A stretch of 64,000 nucleotides of DNA, taken from NCBI RefSeq assembly GCF_900496995.4, contig NC_044005.1, positions 31,508,363-31,572,362 of the forward strand, read 5' to 3'. The notes under the pieces are model-generated. The model made no database searches and had not been told where the DNA came from. It saw nothing but the letters and a program-made list of their open reading frames with translations. This document shows, in pieces, positions 37,501 to 49,500 of the stretch (positions are counted from its first letter, which is position 1; every line of letters begins with the position of its first letter). Position numbers and translations under genes: made by a program. Source of the DNA: Aquila chrysaetos chrysaetos (Eukaryota > Chordata > Aves > Accipitriformes > Accipitridae).

Positions 37501-40500
37501 AAATATGGGCAATTAGTATATTTAGTTTTTCTGGCTGAGATTTTTAGATGTTATTGCTAACATGGCTTGCATTAGTAGGATCAAAAAAATACATTTGTAC
37601 TGGCCCAACTATTTTTTAATTCATTTTAACTTTAGAGTAGATAATAAAATTAAGTAGGTTACTAATTTGATGTGAAACAAAATATGCTAAGTCAGAAACT
37701 CCTGGAGCCTACATGTTTCAAAAGAAGAAACTAAAAGAGGGAGAGATTTTGGGTAGGAAAAAGAATAATGAACCAAGTAATGAATGCACATCTGCCTTGA
37801 AATGGGAAATTGACCATCTTAGTTTCTGAACTATGGTGCAAACAATTTTGTGGTGGCATACTGCAAGTCTTTCATTGTAAGGCCAAAAAGTCCTACTGGA
37901 TCATCTTGTTTGACCATTTTATGTCATTGAGATGATGAATTTGTCATACTTAGATAAACACCTCGGTAAGCAAAGAGAATATAAAGATCTACAGAAATCA
38001 AAATACCGGTACATCTTCCAGGAAAATCATCCAGTCTTGATTTTGAAGGTACCAAGGATTAGAAAGCATTCCTTCCTGGAAATTAGTATCAAAGGGTTAG
38101 TCACCTTTATTTTTAAAACTCAGTCTTATTTCTAGTCAGAAAATGAAGCCAGACAAACTGTAACCTTTAGTTTTGATAATACCTGTCTATTTTTAGAAGC
38201 ACTTTAGTTGCTTGGTGTTGTTCCCCCTTGAAGGCGATGCTATTTGATTAGTTTCTTGATCATCTTTTTATTTAGCCAGACAGGCAAATCTCTTGGTATA
38301 AGATGCCTCACAGGCCCTGAAGCCAAGGTTTTGACTTTTAATTTGCAACATCCCTTCAAATGTGTAGTGATGCAGAAAGTTCTGGTTCTAGCATCAGTCT
38401 TACTACTATTGTATACAGAAGGAAAGACAGCTTGATACTATAATGCATGCAAAGATTTATCCATTTTTTCAGAGCAGACTGCTGAAACTTACTGAACTAG
38501 CTTGTCCATTGAAATTCCAAGTAATTGCTTTCCAAGATTACTTTCCAGCATGTTGTATCTCTGTCATTTTCTCAGGTAGTTACCCAGAATGGGAGGATTG
38601 ATTTATTTGCAATGCTGACTTTGCAAGCTAAATTTTTTCAAACTTGTTTTCGAGCAGTTCAGTTGCTGTCACAAACTTAAAAATAAAATGAAATTTAAAA
38701 ATCTGTTTTAAAAATCAAATTGACCCACTGCACTTTCAGAGAGCAGTTTGAATGTCTTTTATTACAGTTTAAGTGAACCCATAGCATTTTAGGAGTTTTA
38801 CACGCTTGTGACAGCTTTTTTGTGACAACTTGTTTAACTTGCAGTAATTCATTGTTACCAAAACACTCATGTCTGAGGCAAGGAAGTGGGGAGGAGGAAA
38901 TAAATATAAACTTACTTTCATCATAAAAAGTATGTGTTCTAAGTTTTGCCATATGAAGACAATATCGATAAGTTTGTATATTTTATACTAACTTACTATT
39001 TAAATGAGTCAGAAGACATACTTCCAACTGTGTGGTAGCAATGCTTTTTTCATAGTATGCCACCGATTTTGTATAGCTGTTCTTTCCTTAAATGGATGAT
39101 TAAGGATACAATCTATCAGGTCTTGGGGTTAAACATCACTTTTTTAAAGATCAGTGTGTAAATTTAAAATATTTAAAGACAATGCTTCTTTATTACCTAT
39201 TAAAAATAACACTTCAAATATTGTCCCACTTAAATGCCTTCTAAAATAAAATAACACATTGCCTAAACCAATTTATTTTAGCCTGTCAACATCATTTTGA
39301 ACCCATCAACTTTAGTATTTCAGTTAAAGTTCATAATTTTCTTCATAATGTAAATAGCTGCTATGTTCTGTTTTCTTCTCAGCTTTTTTTTCTTCGTGGT
39401 TTAGTTTTTCTGTCATTGGTATCCTTCTATTACTTCTTACTCTTTCATAGATTTAGGCTGTCTGAAAAAATGTAAATGTTTACATGTGTATTTCTTTATA
39501 ATGCTTTTATCTAGTATCTGGAAACTTCTGATGTTTAGGCTCTAAACCTATTGCCTAGTCTTGCTTTATTATTACTTTCAATACTTAATCGTCAAAGTAT
39601 TATCTGTAGGTCTAACTTCAGATACACTAAAATATTTCATTGTCAAATTAGATAGTTACATTTTTGCTATTGGAGACTTCTGCAAACCATCCACCAAGTG
39701 TGGAAGTTTGGGTTGCTATTTTTCCTTCCTACAATACGGCTTTTTATGAACACGTTATTTTTTTGTAAGTGCTTCATTTAATATACCTTGAGTCTTAAAT
39801 TATTTTCTAACATTGTGATTTAAAGTGTTCTGTCATGCAACATGTTTTACTTAGGAAAAGCTTATCTTCAAAATAGTGAAGGATGAGCAAATTCAAACAC
39901 TGTTAAATAAAGAATTAAAGTGCAGCACATTAAAAAATGTACATTTTTAGATTAAAAAATTTATAAATGCCTTGTGATATAGTATCATCAAGAAAAGGAT
40001 GCATATAGAACTTCTGTTTGCTTAAGCAAACAGGAATAAATACATAGTTATATATTATGTTACATATTATGTAGTCTTTTTATACTGCTTATGACTTTGA
40101 TGACTGACTATGTGTTCATCACTGAATTTCTCTTCTCTGTGAAACATGAAAGTTCTGTTTACAGATGGACCGTGAGTCAGAGAATGACTGACTGTGCTCA
40201 GAATTCTGGGTGGCAGAGTGTGACTGGAATTCAGAGTCACTTGGGTCATCTTTTAAATAAAAATAAATAAATAATTTAAAAATCTTTTCTCCACCTGGAT
40301 CCTTTGCACTGTCCTGATGTCAGTTTAGTGTGGGTTATAAACACTGCAGGCAGTTCGAGGAAGTTCACTACTAGGGGGGAGTTGCGGAGGTCTTTTAGTT
40401 ACATGGCTCTGTTCTGTAATAGCTGAGTATATTTAGGCATACCTGAGAGAAACGCTGCTGGGTTTTCCTAAAAATCTTCATTGAAATTAATTTTACAGCC

Positions 40501-43500
40501 TCACTGGTTAATCAGTTAGTGTTTTATCTAGTTTTCTATTTATGACCTACATTGCAGCAGTCGATAGCATTGTTTTTGAGTATTTGTTTGCAGGCTTACG
40601 TTTTTCCAGTTTTGTGTTGACTGAACAAGTCCAGTTCCTTCAGATTCTTTGTCTTGTTATTTAATGCCCTGTTTGTTTTGCAATCTACAGACATTTTCTA
40701 AACTTCTAGTGTAGAACACAGACTGGACATGTTACTTCAATTTTGTCATCACCATCACTGAATTATGTGGACTACTCCTGGTTTAATACACCACACCTTT
40801 TAAAACATACAAGTATGACAGTTTTGTTTTGGCTTCATCTTTTTTTTTTACAGCAGCATTACATTGCTGTTGCGTATGGTCAGCTTCTGGTTCGGTTTAA
40901 TTCCTGAATCCTTCTCTGCAATGCTGCAACCTAGCTGATTATTTTCCTTTTATTAGTGATGCTTTAGATTTTTTTTTTTTTTTTTTTTTTTTAATTTTGA
41001 TTTGTTCTTAACTGAATTTCCTTTCATTGGGTTTTAGGGTTTGGGGTTTTTTGTTTCTTTCTCCTAATTTCCTTTCTCTTCTGGTTGGGCATATCCTCTG
41101 CCTTATCTTTCTGTGCCTCTTGTATTTCCTGACTAATCACTATTCTTTGTCAATCTTTTGGCCCTCATAAAGATTGAGGTCTTTGTGTTTGCAGTTTGGT
41201 AGTTGTAGCTGCAGTTTGGTGTAGGATGTCATTGTTCTGTTCCCCTCTCCACAGTTCTTTGTGGACAGCTGAGGGGACTTTGCCATTATGGTGCCCATTT
41301 CGTGCCTTCACCACCCTTGCCATTTCTATATTCCACCTCTTTGATCAAGATTGTTTGTTTTGTCATTGATCAACCCTATTAGAATGATGGTAGATGCATC
41401 AATATCCTAGGATATCTTCTCATTTGTGGTCATGTTTTGTCATGAAACATGTACTTGGAATAACTCCTACTGGTTTGCATCCTAAATGCATGTTTCTTTG
41501 TTTCTGCTGTGTATGGCTCTTCTTGTGTACTTTTATGACTGTAATGGTTATATCTTCAAAAATTACTGTTTTATGGAAACACTGATATCATAGGTATGAT
41601 TGGAAGTTGAAAACTGAGGAAATTAGTTTTATTATTTTATGCCTAAAGAATTTGTGAGCATAAGCTTAACTGGCACACAGACCAAGTTTGCTGCCTAGTT
41701 GTCTACTAGCAAAAGTGCTTCTGCAAATGTTACATTTACCTTGTCTTAGAAACAAGTTTATCCTTTTATTAATTCTGTTTCCAAAAATGTTTGAGATGGA
41801 TAGTTTAGAAAAGTGGAGACTTGACTTTTCTTTGAGAATAATTAACTCTGCAATATTTGTCAAACAGAAAAAGACATGTCTTCTGAAACTACCGTGGAAT
41901 GTTGTATTTCTACTAATTATAATTTAATTGGTGGAATCCAGTGGGATGTCAATTTATTCACCTATGCGAATTACTTTTCTTCATCTTTATGTAAAAAGCT
42001 GTATCTATAGACTTGTTTCTCTGGTTATACGTAGGACCAAAGTTTATTTCTTGTGCATGTAGAATGAGTGCGAGAGGATGCATGGTGGTCTTCATGAATA
42101 AACTGGCACTGACTTACTCAGCTTGCGTTTTCATGAGAGATATAGCATGAATACTTTTATTTGCTTATTCAACACTGGCTGAATAATTTCTTAACACTGT
42201 CTTTCTAAAGATGCAGTAATCGTTTCTGAACACCAATGATTTTTGTGTATTTTGAAGTATCTAACATAAACAGTTATGAAGCTTAATTTGTTTGCTCCTT
42301 AGTAACAAATTAACATACAATTTTCAAATATGTAACTGATACTATACAGTGCCTTGCAAAACTGTATGAAATGAGGCTTAGTATTTTGTAAACTTAAAAC
42401 TGAGACTGCACCTTTAAAGTAAAGATTTATTAAGAACTTCTATTAATGCTCTTATACAGCTATGATAGTAAATCGCCAACAGCTTGCATTGCCAATTGCT
42501 GATTTTTTTTCTTTTAATAATATGCTGCATGTAGACAAAGATGACCTGTCCCCAACTGCTGAGGTTTGGGATGTAGACCAGGGACTAATAAGTAAACTGA
42601 AGGAACAGTACAAGAAGGAACGAAAGGGGAAGAAAGGGGTAAAGAGTAAGTGCAGATTCTGAATCTTGTAATGCAACACTTTTTTGCCTATCTATATAGA
42701 AGACATTTTTTCTCACAAGTTCTGTTTTTGTTTTTTTTCATTAAGCATCATTTTCTGTAACGGGGGCAACCAACTTTAACTTTCTACCTGCTGAATGTGA
42801 ATATCTCAAAACCTTTGACAGCCATTTCCTAGATGAGAAATGTTGAAAACACATTAAAAATTTAAGGTTAAATAGGTAAAGAGAGCTAAATGCTTTGAAA
42901 TGTGAGTGTAAAAATAATGAAGAGGTTGCATTTTGAGGATACTTCTGAGAAGTTTTCTGAAAGATTTAAACTTTATCTGCTTCTTGAAGTATAATACTAT
43001 GGTACTGTTGGGGGGGGTGGTATTGGGTGTTTTTGTTTAACTTGAGCTTGAATCGAGGTATAATTGCTATTTATGGGCTTGTAATTATTTTTACAATCTA
43101 AGGCAATGAGAATAAAAAAATGCCCGTAATGTAAATACAAACCTTTTTTGTGGCTTTCTTTAGGATATAATCTTTATTTTATGGTGCCCTTCACTTTTCT
43201 GTGCAGTTACCACATTTTGGTTGACACCTCTTTATTCTTTAAGAGTTTTCAGACTAGTTGACCTATTTGAACTATGTAAGTTATACCAAACTTCGATATT
43301 GAAGTACCTGGTAAAAATGCTTTTGTAACTTATGTCATCAACTATACAAAGCTCCTAGTGGACAAAGTTTTCTTAATTCAGTGTCGCTCTAGAGAAGCTC
43401 CCTTGATTGCAGTGTTTTTATTTTGAAAGTATATAACAGGTTTTGGCTATATTTAGTAAAAAATACTTTTTACTCTATTTGAAAAATTGTGTGAATATGT

Positions 43501-46500
43501 ACTAAGTAAATTAAGTGGTAATTAAAATATAACACTTCATGAAGAATTCTGGAATTATTAAGATTTGAAATGATGTTGTAACATCTAACAAATTAAAATT
43601 CAGTTAGTGCCTGTTGATTGTTGTTTTCAGCAATTTTGTATGACTTGCATGTACATACACATAAAAATCTTTGATGAAGTAGAGATTTTTACCTAGTCTT
43701 TGGTTTGATTAGAACTTACTGTAGTAATCTGGATGCTAATGGGTATCCTTATTTAACATGTAAATCAGCAGTTGACATCAAATTCATATGAAGTATTTTG
43801 TAGGGTTAGAAAGTTCTTTTTAATACTAAAATGGACTTCTTTTATTTGAAATTTTCTTGTTAAGCTTCACATTTTAGACTTCTGGAAGCACAGTGGCTGC
43901 AAAATAACAGCAAATGTTTTGAATTCTTGGGGGGAAAAGAAAGTAATTATTTGGGGGGGGTTATTTCTCTCTCAAAAATTGTGCCTTTAGGTTATCACAT
44001 ACAGAAAGTTCTTGAAACCGTACTTTTGATTTGATTCTAATCTTTTCACACCCACTACACTGGTTAGTTTCTACTTTCTGGCTTGTGCAAGGTAAGCAGC
44101 TGTAAAACAGGGACAGGTAGTGTTGTTCTAGGATTATAAATTGCATGAAAATCTCTTCTCAGGCCTCCAGATTTGTTTTATTGGCATTATTTTGGCTTGT
44201 CTAGAAAGGATTTCCCTTTCTTGTAATTGTTGCTTCTTCAGCTGCTATGCAATCAAGAATTTCTATCATAATTTTGGTTTTGCATCGGTAAATCTTAAAA
44301 TTTCCAGAAGAGGAGCATAATTCTCACCCATCAAAAACAACTGCTTTGTAAAAAAAAAAAAAAAAAAAAAAAGAAGGCATTTTAATGGTCTACTTTGCTG
44401 AATAAATTGGTTGTGACCATCATTTAAAATAGTAATTACTCTGGAATATCCTGTTGCAAAATTTAAAACTTTGCAACATTATAATAAAAACTTTCCTTTC
44501 TGTCCAGTTTCCTGCAGTTGCTGCAAATAGTATAACATTAACTTTTATACTATGAATGACATGACATGTTGGCTGTCAATTATTATTTGACGTATATTGT
44601 CTTTTGACAATGTGTGTTCCACTATCAAAACTTAAAGGAGTATTTTATTCATCTAAAGTAATTTTGAAACCTGCTTATGTTCACATAAGGCAATATTTAG
44701 GAGACAGCTGTATATCACAATGCTGTGAGGTCACGTAAGTCACTGCGTTTTGGGTTTTAAGTTTAAAATCTCCTTGGGAAACCCTGAGCTTATATAGATA
44801 GTATCACAGGTGAGATTCTGCACTTGTCACATTCATGTTAGTAGTTTCTGATTAAAAATTGGCCTCAATCACAGAGCTAATTGAATGAGATAACTCCACA
44901 TGCAGTAAAAGTATGCATTTAAGGTTGGGCAGATTTATTTAAATTCTGTTTATTTGATTCATAGACTGTTTTTTAACACTAAGAGTGAAAATAATGTCAA
45001 AGGCCTTCTTTATTCCTGCTTCTCATGTCTGATCATTCATGAACTTCAATCTGAACATTCATCTCTTTGCTCTTCAGTGTATTGCCAGACTTTTACCAGA
45101 ACTTATTTCAAGCAATACCAGAGTTTATCTGCATGGCAGCGTATATATCATCATAAAGATCAAATAAACATGCATTGACTATCAACTCTTGCAATACTTT
45201 GAGGACAGCATAATAGGGCAGACATTCTAACGGCTTCTTTTGTTGGATATACATCTGGTAACTACCATAATCTGCATTTAGACTGTTGCCTTCATAACAG
45301 GGTCTTCATAGCCCTGGCCCAGGTATGGGAACTTTCATTCCAAATGTAGAGATAAATAAGTGAACAGAAGTAGATTTGATTCTACTTTGATACTTCTGCA
45401 TTCATATGTTTTCTTTTGGGTGGAACACCTTCATTTAGGTCATCTTCTGTCAGCATATATGTGTTCATAATGTAATATTTACTCTTTTTTTTTTTTTGTG
45501 GTGTCCCCCCCCCCCCCCCCCCCCCCATCATGATAGTCACCATGTTATGTGGAAATAACACTTCCTTGTGAAAGGATCTTTAAAAAAACACAAAACAAAA
45601 AAAACCCAAAACAAGCCAAAACCCACTCCACACTTCAATTGCCTTTATAATATCAGCTGTAAAATAACCCAAAACCTGTTTATTGAAAGATTCTTATATT
45701 TAAAAAAAACACCACCACAGCCAAAACACACCAAAAAAAACACAAACCAACCACAACCTATTGTGGACTTCATTGTGATAAATAGATAGGGAGTTAGGTT
45801 GGATTTCTACAAAACCAGGCTTACCTTTTACAGTAATATGCTGAATTTAAGGCCAACTTCTTGCTCAAGTTTGATAAGATCAGTTTTGGCAGGTAAATCA
45901 GGGGATGACTGGTTTTCAGATATAGTCTGTCACATTTTCAGAATGTAATAGTGGGGATGATGCGTATCTCATTTCATACTATCAGGTCAGTGTAATGTGT
46001 TCTCAGCAATCTGAAAAATAGTTTTCACATCTTAAATTGTATGTGTACATTACTGTTAAAATGAAGATCCCTTTACTGATTTTCCTTGGTTTCCTCAAAA
46101 CTTTTATAATTTTTCACTTTCCTGCTTTTTTCCCCTCAGTCTAATTTTTCTGTATTTACGAAACAGTGTCTGTCCCATTCACTTTGCTAGCCTTGATTTC
46201 TGGAAATACAGTGTAATAGTTGATAGGCATGAAAACAGATTTGGATTTTACCATCTTCATTACCATCATCTGTTGATACAGAAGGATCCCTGTGTTGTAT
46301 TCTGACTTGGGCTATTACATCTTGGAGCTAATAGAAATCTGCTTATGGCTTCTCAGACTACAACTTTTCAGCACTGAATATTCAATGACCTTTTTCACTT
46401 TTGATCTCTGAAGAAGGATACAGTAAGATGGGATTGTAGGTGTTTTGCTTTTGTTCATAACAGGTTCATGTTTACTGATTTTTTTTATTATTATTTTTCT

Positions 46501-49500
46501 AGCCTTTTCTTGAGGATAAAACACAGTCATCTAGTTTGTGCTTTGATCATGCAGAGACAGCACATTCTTATCCTTAAAAATCTTTGTAACATTTAAAATA
46601 CTTCAACAATTATATGAAGGCACACTTGCACTTATTTGAAAGCAGAAATCTGCACAGTCTTCTGTGGTGGTGGCACACTCTTGAATATTGACGATTTTCA
46701 GCATGAAATACAGAGAAGTGTTTGGAAACAGCAGCTGCTCTTTTGTCAACTTCAGAAAGAAGTTTCTCTCCGTATTGTACAATGGATTGGGGGCTGTTCT
46801 GAGGTTATGGCTGAAGGACAAAAGGGACTAAACATACTGAAATACATTAAAAGGTGTCATGGTTTAACCCCAGCCAGCAACTAAGCACCACACAGCCACT
46901 CACTCACTCCCCCCTACCCGGTGGGATGGGGGAGGGAATCGGAAAAAAACCCCCAACCTCATGGGTTCAGATAAGAACAGTTTAACAGAAAAGAAGAAAC
47001 TAATAATGATAATGATAACACTAATAAAGTGACAGCAGTAATGATAAAAGGATTGGAATATACAAATGATGCACAGCGCAATTGCTCACCACCCACCAAC
47101 CGATGCCCAGTTTAGTCCCCAAGCAGCGATTCCCCCCAGCCCCACTGCCCCCCGTTTATATACTAGACATGACGTCACATGGTATGGAATACCCCTTTGG
47201 CCATTTTGGGTCAGCTGCCCTGGCTGTGTCCCCTCCCAGCTTCTTGTGCCCCTCCAGCTTTCTCGCTGCTGGGCATGAGAAGCTGAAAAATCCTTGACTT
47301 TAGACTAAACACTACTTAGCAACAACTGAAAACATCAGTGTGTTATCAATGTTCTTCTCATACTGAACCCAAAACATAGCACCGTACCAGCTACTAGGAA
47401 GACAATTAAGTCTATCCCAGCCGAAACCAAGACAAGGCTTACAGTCCCCTAACCAGTGACATCCTAAATGACTGGCTGGTTTGAGGTAGCAGAGCAGGGG
47501 GGCTACTTCTAGTTACTTCTAGAGTGTGCTCTGAGGCAAACTGCTCATGCCCGTATGTTTGGTGTGAAAGCACCTCCAAAAGATGCTTTCAGTTTGGATG
47601 TGAGTAAGAGTTTATAAGCCATTTTTGGCATTTTCCATCCATGTGTTGAACAGTTCATGCATATTGACATGGAGAAAACAAAAGGGTTTTCTTGTGGAAA
47701 ACAAAGGATATATTAAAGTAGACAGTTTAGGGTACCAGTCATGACTTTTATCATGTCATTTATTGATTGCTCTACAATATCTTCAAGAATGTCTTTGCTG
47801 CTGGTCACTGTAGGTGGCTGGCTGATAGCCAACTGGAATAAAGACAAAAGCAAGCTTTGTGGTCTGCATGGTAGAGACCTGGCCATTTTAAGAATGACTT
47901 TTTTTTTTATATGAGATCTCACCTGCTGACTGCAATTAAGTATTGTACCTTTGAAATGAAACCGATCAGTCCAGTGGCTATTAGAAAAAAAGTGTTGGTG
48001 CAAAAGAGGCATTCGCCATTTTTAATATTTTATACTCGCTTCATTAGCTGAGATCACAAGTTTCTAGACTCACTTCTACATGAGAGTGAAATGAAACTTA
48101 ACCACTCAAGAAATCTGTTCTGTTGCATAAGGGAAACTTTTGGAAGCCATTTTATTCTCAAACTACTTCTGGGTAGCAGCCTTTGTAGATTTAATTGGAA
48201 TACTAAGTGTTCTGTAAAAGAAAGAAAGAAAATATCAAAAGCCTAAAAAAAAGTATAGGGAATTCTGTATTATTTGGCAAAATGAAAATGTTTTGCAGGT
48301 CTTAATGAACATAGTTATACAGCATCCCTCTTGAGGTATTCGTGGTATACTTTTGCTATGATTCTACTTCCAGAACTATTTTTCATTGTCATCCGTCTCT
48401 CCAGAGAATTCTTCATTATTTCCAGAGAATTAAATTATTAATGGATACTTATTTTTGAACACATCAATTTTAAGCATTTTTTGTTAGTAAGAGCTAAAAA
48501 TGGAAATGATCAGATATTGTTTGAAAGAGTGTCTTCTAGTGTTTAACTGTTTAAACAAACAGTTCTGCTTTTGATAAGTCATCTGTAATTATAGTGTTTA
48601 CCTTTTGCTTTTTTGAGAATAAAGGCTTTGGTTTAGTTTTGATTTCTTTTTTAATAAAAGTGGTACATGTCACCTCAGAGTATAGGAAATGGTTTCCTAA
48701 TGCTTCCTTCACTAAAAAATGGACATATTTGAAAATCATTTAAGTTCTAATGTGCCCTATTAAAGACAGTAAACACTTAGATTTTAGCAAGTTTAAAAGC
48801 ATAGTTTTTGGCAGTAGGGTGGTAGTTTTTTTACTTTAAATGTTCTACAGTATAACTGTCTGCAGTCCCAGGAAGGACTCTTGATTGCTTAAAAGCTGGT
48901 TATGTCTTGCATCATTGTGGATTGTTTTCTTTAAAGAGATTCTGTCACTGAAATTTCACTTTATGATTGTAGCTTGACTTTTTGACATGCAAGCTGTAAG
49001 GTGGAAGCAGGAATGAATTTATTAATTTAAAAAAAAAAATTAAATTATAACACACTATTCTTGTTCGCTAGTGTCTACATCATGAATTTAATGCACATAA
49101 TTCAGTATGCTTTGTTTCCAGAGGCATGCTTGTATAATAAGGGTAATACACACCTGAAGTTTCATACAGTGGTAGAAGCATTCTTGCTCTTGTGTTAATA
49201 AACACTTTATACAATTTAAATACCATTCAAAAGCAGGGAAAGTTAATTGTTCGTTGCACCCCCATTATGAGTTGTCTGTACTTTTTCCCTCATTTTTAAG
49301 CTTATTTTTTATTTGCACCCTGTTTTTCAGTGTTAAATTGTTTAGTATAGTTAAAGTTGTGTAATATTATTAGCAAATGTTTAATTCGTATGCATTTTGT
49401 TTAATAGTTAATGTTCTTTTAATATTTGGCTTGACTTCTCAGTAGGGCTGTAAGATTTTTTTTTTTTTTTTTTTTTTTTCTCCTACAGGAAACTGTAGAA

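Larger units (their letters stand above)
37086..42534 (+). other. STRN3: STRN3 intron 7 (5.4 kb), upstream of the cassette block
   Basis: It runs from gtaaga to atgtag. Reading through the donor stays open for 19 codons to TAA at 37142-37144. It holds (TA)10 at 37242-37262, C15 at 37418-37432, two antisense CR1 segments (37879-38437 and 40825-40965) and T24 at 40969-40992. Confidence 0.9.

Noticed and set aside
38244..38435. 63-codon ORF on the + strand
   Set aside because: It is the antisense of a CR1 fragment and has no coding meaning.
47066..47297. 70-codon ORFs in two frames
   Set aside because: They lie inside the non-coding LTR and are Pro/Ala-rich shadows.
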